A DNA stretch of 64,000 bases from Paenibacillus sp. LHD-117 (GCF_030929555.1 NZ_JAVFVT010000001.1:248001-312000), one strand, 5' to 3'. Shown: positions 26,966 to 36,154, numbered from the stretch's first letter. Program-made: numbers and translations. The notes: generated by a model from the sequence alone, not told the origin.

Positions 26966-27958
26966 ATGGTCCAATTGAAGAAAAAAGGGATGTTCTTCTT
27001 AACGGCTCTGTTGTTCTTATCGCTATGGTCTCCCGGCGCGCTGCTCGCGGCTAACGAGCCGGTTTTCAGTATGAAGGCGACGAATCGGGAATCCAAAGTG
27101 ATCATTGAAGTAAAGGGACAACAATTGAAGGATCTATATGCCTATCAGTTCAATCTCGCATACGATGCCAAACATATGCGGTTTATCGAAGCGGACAGCC
27201 CGATCCAGGGCTTCACGGTCGATCCGATCGTCAAGGAGGGAGACATTCTGTTCGCCCATTCGAAGGTCGGCACCGCCAAAGGGACGAAGGGCGATGCGAT
27301 TTTGGCGACATTGACGTTCGAGAGGATCACGGGCAGCCCGGCCGCGTTTACCTTGCATGACATCAAGCTGGTAGACTCCGCTTTAGAGATGGCAGAGCTG
27401 ACAACGAAGGTCATTGTATCGTCCGGCCTCAAGTTTAAGGATATAGCCGGTCATTGGGCGGAGGCGTCCATTCTGAAAGCGAGCGAGCGCGGCTTCGTCG
27501 CCGGCTACAGTGACGGGACCTTCCGTCCGCAGCGGCAAGTGACGCGCGCGGAGTTCGTCGCGATGCTCGTCCGCGCGCTGGAGCTGCAGGTTCCGACTGC
27601 GCCGCAATTGGAATTCGCGGATCATGATAGCATCCCGGCTTGGGCGCGGGGTTATATTGCAGCGGGCATAGAAGCGGGGATCATCGAAGGGTACGCGGAC
27701 GGTACGTTCCAAGCAGGCAAACTGATCTCGCGCGCCGAGATGGCCTCCATGATCGTCCGATCGGAAGGCGTCGCTCCGTCTTCGGGCGGTAAACCAAGCT
27801 TCGCCGATACCGACGATATTCCGGCATGGGCTCAGCCTTACGTCGCCGTCGCTGCCGAGCGCGGATGGATCAAGGGCGTCGGGGACAATCGGTTCGCCCC
27901 GCTTAAACATGCGACCCGCGCGGAGGCGGCGCATCTTATCCTAACGCTTCGTCCTTGA
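26966..27958 (+). CDS. Cell-surface cohesin-like protein with three SLH repeats
   Basis: About 330 residues. Signal peptide ~1-29 (KKKGMFFLTALLFLSLWSPG), cohesin-like beta-sandwich ~30-155 (YAYQFNLAYDAKHMRFIEA, GDAILATLTFERI), then three SLH repeats ~160-330 (FKDIAGHWAEASI, FADHDSIPAWARGYI, FADTDDIPAWAQPYV) that bind pyruvylated secondary cell-wall polymer. ATG 26966 is chosen because GGAAGAGG precedes it by 7 bases. It starts 80 bp after the PL11 gene, whose product ends in a dockerin-like module, so it probably anchors that enzyme at the surface. Its last 23 bp overlap the convergent AraC gene. Confidence 0.9.
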   Translation: MVQLKKKGMFFLTALLFLSLWSPGALLAANEPVFSMKATNRESKVIIEVKGQQLKDLYAYQFNLAYDAKHMRFIEADSPIQGFTVDPIVKEGDILFAHSKVGTAKGTKGDAILATLTFERITGSPAAFTLHDIKLVDSALEMAELTTKVIVSSGLKFKDIAGHWAEASILKASERGFVAGYSDGTFRPQRQVTRAEFVAMLVRALELQVPTAPQLEFADHDSIPAWARGYIAAGIEAGIIEGYADGTFQAGKLISRAEMASMIVRSEGVAPSSGGKPSFADTDDIPAWAQPYVAVAAERGWIKGVGDNRFAPLKHATRAEAAHLILTLRP

Positions 27959-28784
27959 CCGAGCCGTGAAGCTTCCGGTACGTCTCCGGCGTCATGCCTT
28001 CCTTCCGCCGAAACGTGGCCACGAAGTGGCTCGCATCGCGGAATCCGACCGCTTCCCCGATGCGGCGGACGGTCCAATCCGGCCGGGAAGGCAGCCATTC
28101 CTTCGCCTTGCGGATACGAAGCTGGATCAAGTAGGCATAAGCTGTCTGGCCGAACAGCTCCCTAAACTTCTCGTTCAGCTGCCTCTCGCCGATATCCAGC
28201 TTGGCAGCCATCTCCGTCAGTCCGATGCCGGGATCGGCGAACGACGTTTCGAGCCAATCAAGCAGAAGCTGAACATGCTCCAGCCTCTTCGATATGGACG
28301 GACGGTTATCCGTTCGGGCATCGGTTCGCAGCAGCGTAAGGAATCGGTACAAATCTGACGACAATTGCCAACCTGACGGGTCGCCTCCAGATTCGGCGAG
28401 CGTCAGCATGTCGTCCAGTGTTTCGAAAATCCGGCTTGTGCCGGCTTCCCATTGGAAGCGCTCCGCGATGTTCCATCCGAACGACTGCACGAGGCTCGCG
28501 GCCATGCTCCCGTGAAACGTAATGAACCCCGTATGCCAAGAACCGTTCTTGGCTTCGTACCTGTGAGGCGTGCCCGGGTATAACAGCACGCCGGAGTGCA
28601 CGGCCATTCTCCAGGTGTGGCCGTTCGCCGATAGCTCGCCTTCGCCTCCCAGCGTCTGGAGCCAGTGAAAATACGGGTAGCCGTGAGGCCGCTCGATTTT
28701 CTCTTGTTCAGGACTCACTCCGATCGACTCGACCTGCAGCGGCAGCAGCTCAGCGGGGGAAGAGGGGACGATGCGACGTTTCAT
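27936..28784 (-). CDS. AraC-family transcriptional regulator
   Basis: 282 residues when started at the ATG whose complement is at 28782-28784, preceded on the minus strand by GGAGG. The open frame continues upstream but without an RBS. N-terminal cupin-like sensor (HSGVLLYPGTPHRYEA). C-terminal HTH pair GLTEMAAKLDIGERQLNEKF and VRRIGEAVGFRDASHFVATFRRKEGMTP. Divergent from the GH105 gene; likely controls the promoters with the conserved three-box module at 28798 and 31300. Overlaps the 3' end of the SLH gene tail-to-tail. Confidence 0.92.
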   Translation of the reverse strand: MKRRIVPSSPAELLPLQVESIGVSPEQEKIERPHGYPYFHWLQTLGGEGELSANGHTWRMAVHSGVLLYPGTPHRYEAKNGSWHTGFITFHGSMAASLVQSFGWNIAERFQWEAGTSRIFETLDDMLTLAESGGDPSGWQLSSDLYRFLTLLRTDARTDNRPSISKRLEHVQLLLDWLETSFADPGIGLTEMAAKLDIGERQLNEKFRELFGQTAYAYLIQLRIRKAKEWLPSRPDWTVRRIGEAVGFRDASHFVATFRRKEGMTPETYRKLHGSVKDEALG

Positions 28785-28797
28785 AATATTCCTCCAT

Positions 28798-28886
28798 ATT
28801 CTTATATAATGGTACGGATATTTTATATGGGATCCAATAAAACAAACAATTACAATGAAGTCGTATACTGCGGTTTTATCATATAA
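28798..28886 (+). promoter_or_regulatory. Three-box promoter module, copy 1 (GH105 promoter)
   Basis: ATTCTTATATAA at 28798, TTTTATATGGGAT at 28821 and GTTTTATCATATAA at 28873. The same three words occur before the GH42 gene with identical spacing (23 and 52 bp between box starts), while the sequence between the boxes is not conserved. Likely activator and RNA polymerase contacts for the adjacent AraC regulator. Confidence 0.75.
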
Positions 28887-28950
28887 AAAGTAGAAAAACA
28901 AGATGAATAGCGTAAAAAACCTACGATCCCGAAAGGAAGGGAAGGTTGAT

Positions 28951-29976
28951 ATGAGACTTAACGTAATGGAAAGCGACTTGAAGGAAACTCTCGGACGTGT
29001 GGCGGAGTACACGTTCGGCATGGACTTAACATGGGACTGGCCGGGCGGCGTGGCCTATTATGGCGTCAGCCGGGCGTTTGAAGTCACCGGAGAGCAAGTC
29101 TATCTGGACCGGATGATCGCCTGGGTGGACGAATACATCGAAGCGGGACTGCCGGGATGGACAGTGAATACGTGCGCGATGGGGCATATGCTGCTCACGC
29201 TGTACGAGCATACGAAGGACGAGAGGTATGCCGAGCTTATTTTCAGCAAAATCGACTATCTGGAAAATAAAGCACTGCGTTTCGGCGACCGGGTGCTTCA
29301 GCATACGGTGTCGGCAAAAAATGATTTCCCGGAGCAGTGCTGGGCGGATACGCTGTTCATGGCGGCGTATTTCATGCTGCGCGCGGGCATCATGTTCGAC
29401 AAAAAACATCTCGTCGAAGATGCCTTGCATCAATTTTTCTGGCATATCAACTATTTGCAGGACGAAAACGACGGGCTATGGTATCACGGCTACAACCATA
29501 TGAAGAAGGATCATATGTCCGGCATTTATTGGGCGCGGGCCAACGCCTGGGCGGCCTACACAATGTCCCGGGCGGCCAAGATTCTGCCGGAAGGTTATCT
29601 GTATCCTCCGATGATGCATATTTGGAGCTCCTTGCGCGATCAGCTGGCAGCCATTAAGAAGTTGCAGAAGGAAGACGGCCTTTGGGGCACCGTCCTCGAT
29701 TACCCGGAAGCCTATGGCGAAGTATCGGCCACGGCGGGCATCGCGGCGGCCATGGTCACGCAAGGTAACCCGCTGCACGCGAAATACGTGCAGAAGGCGC
29801 TCGACGGCTTGCTTGCGAACATCGCGGACAACGGCCGCGTGCTGAACGTATCGGGCGGCACCGCCGTCATGAACGATATCGCCGGCTACCTCGGCATCGA
29901 CAGGAAATGGGCCCAGGGCTGGGGGCAGGGATTGGCTCTTGCGTTTTTGGCGGCGGTCATTGAATATAAGAAATGA
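28951..29976 (+). CDS. Glycoside hydrolase family 105 unsaturated rhamnogalacturonyl hydrolase
   Basis: 341 residues from ATG 28951, which follows GGAAGGGAAGG; the upstream in-frame ATG at 28903 has no RBS. (alpha/alpha)6-barrel family; residues 130-143 read EQCWADTLFMAAYF, with Asp133 matching the catalytic Asp of YteR/YesR. Other family words: SGIYWARANAWAAYTMS near 190, and VSATAGIAAAM near 258. No signal peptide: it removes the unsaturated galacturonyl residue from imported products of rhamnogalacturonan lyases such as the PL11 enzyme upstream. First gene of a probable operon with the SGNH and P-loop genes. Confidence 0.93.
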   Translation: MRLNVMESDLKETLGRVAEYTFGMDLTWDWPGGVAYYGVSRAFEVTGEQVYLDRMIAWVDEYIEAGLPGWTVNTCAMGHMLLTLYEHTKDERYAELIFSKIDYLENKALRFGDRVLQHTVSAKNDFPEQCWADTLFMAAYFMLRAGIMFDKKHLVEDALHQFFWHINYLQDENDGLWYHGYNHMKKDHMSGIYWARANAWAAYTMSRAAKILPEGYLYPPMMHIWSSLRDQLAAIKKLQKEDGLWGTVLDYPEAYGEVSATAGIAAAMVTQGNPLHAKYVQKALDGLLANIADNGRVLNVSGGTAVMNDIAGYLGIDRKWAQGWGQGLALAFLAAVIEYKK

Positions 29977-30007
29977 AAGGGTTACCACAGTTTAAGGAGG
30001 CTAAACG

Positions 30008-30670
30008 ATGTTGTTGGAACCAAAATCGAAGCTGATCATGATCGGCGACTCCATTACGGATTGCGAGCGGGCTAGACCCCGCGGGGAAGGGCTTTTCGGG
30101 GCAATCGGCAAGGGCTATGTTTCGCTTGTGGACGCGCTGCTTACGGCAGCCTATCCGGAGTGCGGGATTCGCGTCGTAAATATGGGGACAAGCGGCAATA
30201 CGGTTCGCGATCTGAAGGACCGCTGGCAGACGGACGTGCTGGACCTGAAGCCGGACTGGCTGTCGATCATGATTGGCATTAACGATGTCTGGCGGCAATA
30301 CGATCTGCCGGCCCAGACCGAGCAGCATGTTTATATCGACGAATATGAAGAAACGCTGGAGGCGCTAGTCGAGCGTACGAGACCGCAGCTGCAGGGGCTT
30401 GTATTAATGACGCCGTTCTATATCGAGCCGAATGCGGCAGATCCGATGCGGAGCACGATGGATCGGTACGGCGAGGTCGTCAAGAAGATAGCGGACAAAC
30501 ATGATGCGCGTTTTGTAGATACGCAGGCCGCATTCAATCGGGTTCTGGCCCATATTTATCCGGGAACGCTCGCTTGGGACCGCGTACATCCGAACATGGC
30601 GGGGCATGCGGTACTCGCAAGGGCTTTCCTGCAGGCAATTGGTTACGAGTATGACCGTGGGCTATCATAA
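30008..30670 (+). CDS. SGNH/GDSL hydrolase, probable intracellular carbohydrate esterase
   Basis: 220 residues. SGNH blocks: IMIGDSITD (Ser17 region), NMGTSGNT (Gly), IMIGINDVW (Asn) and WDRVHPNMAGH (Asp-x-x-His). No signal peptide. 31 bp downstream of the GH105 gene with an AAGGAGG RBS. By context it probably removes acetyl groups from imported rhamnogalacturonan fragments, complementing the secreted CE12-like domains; the substrate is inferred. Confidence 0.88.
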   Translation: MLLEPKSKLIMIGDSITDCERARPRGEGLFGAIGKGYVSLVDALLTAAYPECGIRVVNMGTSGNTVRDLKDRWQTDVLDLKPDWLSIMIGINDVWRQYDLPAQTEQHVYIDEYEETLEALVERTRPQLQGLVLMTPFYIEPNAADPMRSTMDRYGEVVKKIADKHDARFVDTQAAFNRVLAHIYPGTLAWDRVHPNMAGHAVLARAFLQAIGYEYDRGLS

Positions 30671-30692
30671 AAGTCAGAAGGATGGAATTCAG

Positions 30693-31283
30693 ATGCGCAA
30701 ACTTGTATTTTTCCTGGGTGGAGCAGGAGCGGGCAAGACGACGCTCGCGAAGGCGCTGGCGAGAAGAAGCCATGCGGCATTGTTTGATATGGATACGCTC
30801 TCCAGACCTGCCGCCGAGGCGATCATGTCGTTGTCGGGACTGGATCCGAACGACCGCGATTCGCCTCTCTACAAGACGCGATGCAGAGAACTGGGCTACC
30901 GCCTCACGATGGACGCCGCACTGGAAAATATAGAGCTTGGAACGGATACATACGTCATCGGTCCATTCACCAAGGAGACGGAAGATCCCTCATGGCTGGA
31001 AAACGAGCTTTCGCGGATCGGCGCCTCTCTGCGTGATGTGGATGTGAAGGTGATCTTCGTCAGTCTTTCTAATGATAGCCTTTACCGCGAGCGCATCCGG
31101 CAGCGGGGATCTGCTCTCGATGCATGGAAGCTGGACAACTGGGACGAATTCAGCCGATCGCTTGTCCCCCGCCATGCGCAATGGCCCCTCCCCGAAGCGT
31201 CGATCCTTTATTTCGATAATTCAGGAGAAACGTCTGAGGACAAGCTGGCACTGCTCGAGCAATTTGTTAATCATTCCGAATAA
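30693..31283 (+). CDS. P-loop ATP/kinase-like protein
   Basis: 196 residues from ATG 30693, preceded by AGAAGGATGG. Walker A GGAGAGKTT at residues ~8-16, followed by an Asp-containing FDMDTLSRP segment and VIGPFTKE. C-terminal EQFVNHSE. Resembles small AAA_33-type kinases rather than a gluconate kinase, and the substrate is unknown. It lies 22 bp after the SGNH gene, so is co-transcribed with pectin genes. Confidence 0.75.
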   Translation: MRKLVFFLGGAGAGKTTLAKALARRSHAALFDMDTLSRPAAEAIMSLSGLDPNDRDSPLYKTRCRELGYRLTMDAALENIELGTDTYVIGPFTKETEDPSWLENELSRIGASLRDVDVKVIFVSLSNDSLYRERIRQRGSALDAWKLDNWDEFSRSLVPRHAQWPLPEASILYFDNSGETSEDKLALLEQFVNHSE

Positions 31284-31299
31284 CTGCAATCATCACCTT

Positions 31300-31388
31300 A
31301 TTCTTATATAAAAACGCTCTTATTTTATATTGGATATAGCAATTATAAGCCATAATATAAAGTTATCTAGGGCAGTTTTATCATATAA
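31300..31388 (+). promoter_or_regulatory. Three-box promoter module, copy 2 (GH42 promoter)
   Basis: ATTCTTATATAA at 31300, TTTTATATTGGAT at 31323 and GTTTTATCATATAA at 31375, with the same 23/52-bp spacing as copy 1 at 28798. Ends ~17 bp before the GH42 start. Confidence 0.75.
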
Positions 31389-31404
31389 GATGAGGTGTGA
31401 CGGA

Positions 31405-33456
31405 ATGATTAACACAAAAAAACCGAAAATTTGGTACGGCGGCGATTACAATCCCGATCAATGGGAGAAGCCGATTTGGGACGAAGATTTGCGATTGTTC
31501 AATCTGGCCGGCATCGACGTGGCGACGCTGAACGTATTCGCTTGGGCGAAAAACCAACCCGACGAGGATACCTACGATTTCGGCTGGCTCGACGAGATGA
31601 TGGACAAGCTTCACGCGGACGGCATCGGCGTCTGTCTCGCGACAAGCACGGCGGCGCATCCCGCTTGGATGGCGCGCAAATACCCGGACGTGCTGCAGGT
31701 CGACTTCCACGGAAACAAACGCAAGTTCGGCGGACGCCACAACTCCTGCCCGAACAGTCCGACTTTCCGCAAATATTCGGCGCGTATGGCAGAGAAGCTC
31801 GCCGAGCGCTACAAAGACCATCCAGCCCTGCTTATTTGGCATATCAACAACGAATACGGCGGCGCAGGGAATTGCTATTGCGACAACTGCGAAGCGGCAT
31901 TCCGCGAATGGGCGAAAGCGCGTTACGGCACGCTGGACGAGTTGAACCGCGCCTGGAATAGCGGGTTCTGGGGCCATACGTTCCACGACTGGGAGGACAT
32001 CGTCTTGCCAAGCGGCCTCAGCGAGGAATGGTACGGCGCGAACGGACGGACGGAGACGAACTTCCAAGGCATATCCCTCGACTATATGCGCTTCCATTCC
32101 GACAGCCTGCTCGATTGCTACAAGCTTGAATATGATGCGGTCAAGAAACATACGCCGGACATTCCCGTCACCACGAACCTGATGGGCGCCTTCAAAAAGC
32201 TCGACTACCACAAATGGGCGGGGCACATGGACGTCGTGTCATGGGACAACTATCCCCGTTTCGATACGCCGCACAGTTACACGGGTATGATGCACGATTT
32301 GATGCGCGGACTGAAGGATGGTCAGCCGTTCATGCTCATGGAGCAGACCCCGAGCCAGCAAAACTGGCAGCCTTACAACTCGCTTAAGCGTCCAGGCGTC
32401 ATGCGGCTCTGGAGCTACCAAGCGGTGGCCAGGGGCGCGGATACGATCCTGTTCTTCCAGCTACGCCGGTCGATCGGCGCATGCGAAAAATATCACGGAG
32501 CCGTTATCGAGCATGTCGGCCACGAGCATACCCGCGTATTCCGCGAATGCGCCCAGCTCGGCGCGGAGCTCGGGAAGCTCGGCGATTCGCTCCTGGATGC
32601 CCGGGTTCAGGCCAAAGTCGCCATTTTGTTCGACTGGGAGAACTGGTGGGCGGTCGAAATGTCCAGCGGTCCGACCATCGCCCTTCGTTATGTGGACGAA
32701 GCACACAAGTTCTACGACGCGCTGCATCGTTCGGGAATCGCGGCGGACGTCGTCAGCGTGGAAGCCGATCTTAGCGGTTACGACCTCGTCATTGCTCCCG
32801 TGATGTATATGGTGAAGCAGGGCGTAGCGGATAAGCTGGAGACTTACGTGCAAGCTGGCGGCGCGCTCGTCACCACCTTCTTCAGCGGCATCGTCGACGA
32901 AAACGATCTTGTCAAAACGGGCGGATATCCCGGCGAGCTGCGGAAGCTTCTCGGCATATGGGCGGAAGAGATCGATGCATTGCTTCCCAGCCAACGCAAC
33001 CGGATGGTCGTGCCGGAAGGCTCTCCCGGCTTGAAGCCGGAATACGAATGCGGCATGCTCTGCGACTTGATCCACTCGGAAGGCGCCGAAGTGAAGGCGG
33101 TGTACGGCGACGATTTCTATCGCGGCATGCCGGCGCTTACCGTCAATAAGTTCGGAGCAGGCGAAGCCTGGTATTTGGCGACGAGCCCTGAAGCTGCATT
33201 CCTGCAAGATTGGCTGTCGCAGCTGTGTTCCTCCCGCGGGATTAAGCCTCTCGTTCATTCCGCGCCGGAAGGTGTGGAGACGACGCTCCGTTCCAAAGAC
33301 GGCCAAGAGTACTTGTTTGTTCTAAACCACAATGAGGAGTCGGCAACGATCGATCTAGGCGAACGTTCCGGCACCGAACTGATCAGCGGGCGCGTGCTGC
33401 AGGGCGGATTAGCGGAGCTTGCAGGACGCGATGTGTGGATTGTTAAGCTTCATTAG
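31405..33456 (+). CDS. Glycoside hydrolase family 42 beta-galactosidase
   Basis: 683 residues from ATG 31405, preceded by AGGTGTGACGG; the earlier in-frame ATG falls inside the promoter module. GH42 features: IWYGGDYNPDQW at the start, acid/base Glu150 in HINNEYGG, the zinc-binding CYCDNCEAAF right after it, and nucleophile Glu313 in FMLMEQTPSQQNW, then the trimerisation and C-terminal domains. No signal peptide. Removes galactose from imported (rhamno)galactan side chains. Shares its promoter boxes with the GH105 operon. Its stop overlaps the convergent RNase H-like gene by 4 bp. Confidence 0.94.
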   Translation: MINTKKPKIWYGGDYNPDQWEKPIWDEDLRLFNLAGIDVATLNVFAWAKNQPDEDTYDFGWLDEMMDKLHADGIGVCLATSTAAHPAWMARKYPDVLQVDFHGNKRKFGGRHNSCPNSPTFRKYSARMAEKLAERYKDHPALLIWHINNEYGGAGNCYCDNCEAAFREWAKARYGTLDELNRAWNSGFWGHTFHDWEDIVLPSGLSEEWYGANGRTETNFQGISLDYMRFHSDSLLDCYKLEYDAVKKHTPDIPVTTNLMGAFKKLDYHKWAGHMDVVSWDNYPRFDTPHSYTGMMHDLMRGLKDGQPFMLMEQTPSQQNWQPYNSLKRPGVMRLWSYQAVARGADTILFFQLRRSIGACEKYHGAVIEHVGHEHTRVFRECAQLGAELGKLGDSLLDARVQAKVAILFDWENWWAVEMSSGPTIALRYVDEAHKFYDALHRSGIAADVVSVEADLSGYDLVIAPVMYMVKQGVADKLETYVQAGGALVTTFFSGIVDENDLVKTGGYPGELRKLLGIWAEEIDALLPSQRNRMVVPEGSPGLKPEYECGMLCDLIHSEGAEVKAVYGDDFYRGMPALTVNKFGAGEAWYLATSPEAAFLQDWLSQLCSSRGIKPLVHSAPEGVETTLRSKDGQEYLFVLNHNEESATIDLGERSGTELISGRVLQGGLAELAGRDVWIVKLH

Positions 33457-33968
33457 GATAAGGCGGCTTCCCTGGCCGCATTGTGAGCCAGTTTATGCAA
33501 GTAATTGTTATGCTTATGTTTGCCAATATACTTGATTTGAACGTCTACATCGGGAAACAGTCGATTGAGATCGGCTAGAGCCGCCAATAGTTCATTTCTA
33601 CCTTGTTCATTCTGCGGATGCGCGAAGCGGTCTTGTGCCAATATACGCGAAATGCGGCTGCAGTCGGTAAAGATGACGGCGATTTTCGGTTGACGCTCCG
33701 ATAATTCTGCTATAAGCGTTTCCAGTCCAAGTGCGATCGCCAACATTTCGCCGTAGTTCGAACCTAGGTCCCGATCGACCGGCAGCTTCTTGGCCGCAAC
33801 GTTTACGGTTCGATTATAGACGGTGCAACAAGCTGCCCCGTAAACGTTGCGCGAAGCGAAGCCGGCGTAATCGCAATAAAGGAACATTGTTCCTTTGTTC
33901 ACGATATTTTGCCTTAAGCTAGGGCTTGCGTAGGCTTTTTTGATTAGCGGGTTTTTGATTATATCCAT
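33453..33968 (-). CDS. RNase H-like (reverse-transcriptase-type RNase H fold) protein
   Basis: 171 residues. First strand with Asp: MFLYCDYAGFASRN near residues 28-41. Then SNYGEMLAIALGLETLI (Glu), VIFTDCSRISRIL (second Asp), and a C-terminal KHKHNNYLHKLAHNAAREA where RNase HI has the final Asp, here partly His/Asn. So the D-E-D core is present and the last acid uncertain. May be a real ribonuclease or an inactive relative. Stand-alone gene on the minus strand. Confidence 0.75.
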   Translation of the reverse strand: MDIIKNPLIKKAYASPSLRQNIVNKGTMFLYCDYAGFASRNVYGAACCTVYNRTVNVAAKKLPVDRDLGSNYGEMLAIALGLETLIAELSERQPKIAVIFTDCSRISRILAQDRFAHPQNEQGRNELLAALADLNRLFPDVDVQIKYIGKHKHNNYLHKLAHNAAREAALS

Positions 33969-34114
33969 AAGCGCATCTCCTGTAATTCATATGGGATCAG
34001 GATAACCGATCGGCCGAAAAGTAAACCATATCCCAATATTCGTCTACATCCTTGCTCGAATGAATATATTTCGTAGTGAGAATTCGGATGTAGAATGAAG
34101 GAGGAATTGGGCAA

Positions 34115-34981
34115 ATGGAGGTCGCTTCTACGCCAAGCGTTCAAAAGGTTAACGACTTTATCGCTTTTATCCGCGAATTAAATGGACATCTTCAAGGAGA
34201 AATCGAATTGTCTCCCGCAAATCTACGGGTTACGGACCTTATTAGGCGCCTTTCGATTCAATTACGATCCCATTACTTGCCGGAGGAGATCCAGTCCGTT
34301 CTAAGCAATGAATACATTCGTATGAATCAACGAAAATTGCAGGATAAGTTGTCAGAAGCCGAATTTCTGGAAGAGCTGGACTATGCGCGCCACGTTTGCA
34401 AATCGGAAGATTCCGGCTTGGAATTCGTCACAAGGTTGCCTAACTGGCATATATACATGGCCTTGGTCAGCGAGGAACTGTCCACTCTTCGTCGGTTTAT
34501 TCGAAAGGACGGTCAAACGGAGAAATCGCCGATTGTTTTTGTCGGCAGCGGACCGCTACCTCTGAGTCCTATTATTTTGCACCTGTGCAGCGATGTCGAG
34601 GTGATCTGCCTGGAAATCGATTCTGCGGCCTATGATGCATCATGCTCTTTGCTTGATCGCATCGGTTTAGGGACTAAAGTGACCGTCATCCTGGACAACG
34701 GATCTGCGTTTGATTATAGCTCGTATAACCGGATCTTTGTTGCAAGTCTCGTTAGAAATAAGACGGCGGTGCTTGATCGAATTCGTCGAACATCCCCCTA
34801 TCCGCTTGTAGCGGTTCGAACAGCAGTAGGAATGAGGCAAATCATGTACGAAGGCATCGACGAATCGGAGTTGAGCAAGCAAGGATGGCGGATCCAGGCG
34901 CGAACTTGGCCGGATGAGAAGCTGGTCATCAATTCGACCTTGTTTCTTGACCGCGCGGCCGCTTCCGGCCTGCCGGATTAA
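34115..34981 (+). CDS. Nicotianamine-synthase-like (metallophore aminobutyrate transferase) protein
   Basis: 288 residues, the size of CntL-type enzymes. An N-terminal helical domain (~1-135) is followed by a Rossmann-like SAM-binding part with VFVGSGPLPLSPIIL near 146, VICLEIDSAAYDAS near 167, IFVASLVRNK near 208, VAVRTAVGMRQIMY near 228 and VINSTLFLDRA near the end; this is the nicotianamine-synthase pattern. Such enzymes add an aminobutyrate from SAM to an amino acid to build zinc/nickel opines. RBS GAAGGAGG. No CntK/CntM partners are adjacent; a NikABCDE-type importer with Zur-like boxes lies 16 kb away. Confidence 0.7.
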   Translation: MEVASTPSVQKVNDFIAFIRELNGHLQGEIELSPANLRVTDLIRRLSIQLRSHYLPEEIQSVLSNEYIRMNQRKLQDKLSEAEFLEELDYARHVCKSEDSGLEFVTRLPNWHIYMALVSEELSTLRRFIRKDGQTEKSPIVFVGSGPLPLSPIILHLCSDVEVICLEIDSAAYDASCSLLDRIGLGTKVTVILDNGSAFDYSSYNRIFVASLVRNKTAVLDRIRRTSPYPLVAVRTAVGMRQIMYEGIDESELSKQGWRIQARTWPDEKLVINSTLFLDRAAASGLPD

Positions 34982-35086
34982 TATCGTAGCTTCGGGACCG
35001 TCGGCCCGATAGAACCAGAAAGCATCAGAAAGCACCTTCCCGTTCGCATGAATAGGAAGGTGCTTTCTGGTTTCCGGGATCAAAGC

Positions 35087-35995
35087 TTACCGATGGTCTT
35101 TATACCGGTTCGCCTTCGTCGCCGCCCGAATCGCATGAAGCTCCTCGGAGGACAGCGGAGCGCTGGCAGCGGCTGAGACGTTGCCGCGAAGCTGCTCAAG
35201 GCTGCTCGCACCCGGGATGACGACGCTCACGGACGGATCGCTCAGCGTAAACCGAATGGCCGTCTGCCCGAGCGTGCGCTCGTTGCCGGCAAGCGTCGCC
35301 AGCTGCTCGCGCAAGCCGGGTAATTCCTCCGGCGCGTAATCCAGATAGCCGCGGGAACCCTTGCCGTCGCCGGCTTCGGTCAGGATGCCGCCGGCGAGCG
35401 GCCCGCGCGCAATCAAGCCGATGCCGCTCTTCGCCAGCAACGACAGCGTCTCTTCTTCGGGACGGCGGTCCAGCATGTTGTATTGGCTCATGACGCTGAC
35501 AATGGCGGATCGCCGCACGTATTCCCGAATGACGTTCGGGCGAATGGACGATATTCCGTAATGGCGAATGATTCCTTCTTGCTTCAATTCCTCGAACGCT
35601 TCGATCGTCTCTTCGATGGGATCGTCGATCGTGCCTCCGTGCAGCTGGTAAAGATCGATATAGTCTGTACCAAGCCGTCTTAAGCTGTCTTTAACGGCGG
35701 AGCGTATATACGCTTTGGACGGATCCCATGTCCAGCCGTCCTTGCCCGGCACCCGGCGATTGCCGACTTTCGTCGCCACGATGACATCGGCGCGACGGTC
35801 CTTGATGGCCTTGCCGACCAGCTCCTCGTTGCGGCCGGAATCGTACAGATCGGCCGTATCGAGAAAGTTGATGCCCAGCTCCAGCGCTTCGCGGATGATG
35901 GCTACGGCCTTATCCTCGTCCGTTCCTAGCGACATGCAGCCGAGTCCGATATCGCCGACGTAAAGGTCAGATGTTCCCAAACGATTTTGATTCAT
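35087..35995 (-). CDS. Aldo/keto reductase
   Basis: 302 residues. Start at the ATG complementary to 35993-35995, with GGGGGG 9 bases upstream on the minus strand. AKR motifs: GLGCMSLGTDED, FLDTADLYDSGRNEELVG (catalytic Tyr), VIVATKVGNRR (Lys), IDLYQLHGGT (His) and SVVIPGASSLEQLRGN (cofactor). General NADPH-dependent carbonyl reduction; substrate unknown. Divergent from the FHA-winged-helix gene. Confidence 0.9.
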   Translation of the reverse strand: MNQNRLGTSDLYVGDIGLGCMSLGTDEDKAVAIIREALELGINFLDTADLYDSGRNEELVGKAIKDRRADVIVATKVGNRRVPGKDGWTWDPSKAYIRSAVKDSLRRLGTDYIDLYQLHGGTIDDPIEETIEAFEELKQEGIIRHYGISSIRPNVIREYVRRSAIVSVMSQYNMLDRRPEEETLSLLAKSGIGLIARGPLAGGILTEAGDGKGSRGYLDYAPEELPGLREQLATLAGNERTLGQTAIRFTLSDPSVSVVIPGASSLEQLRGNVSAAASAPLSSEELHAIRAATKANRYKDHR

Positions 35996-36154
35996 GTACG
36001 GCTTCCCCCCTTTGATAGACTCCATATGAAATGATTATATCTGATTTGTCCTTTCTTTTCCGCCGTCACTGAAATGTGAGCGAGCCGTCAGTGCAGAGGG
36101 GTTTTAATCATCCCTCGGATGGGGTACGATCTATAGTGTTAGGAGGAGACGAAG

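Noticed and set aside
34040..34095. Long inverted repeat CTACATCC / GGATGTAG before the nicotianamine-synthase-like gene as Zur site
   Set aside because: Half-sites do not match TCGTAAT and are 34 bp apart; may be an operator for another protein but cannot be supported.
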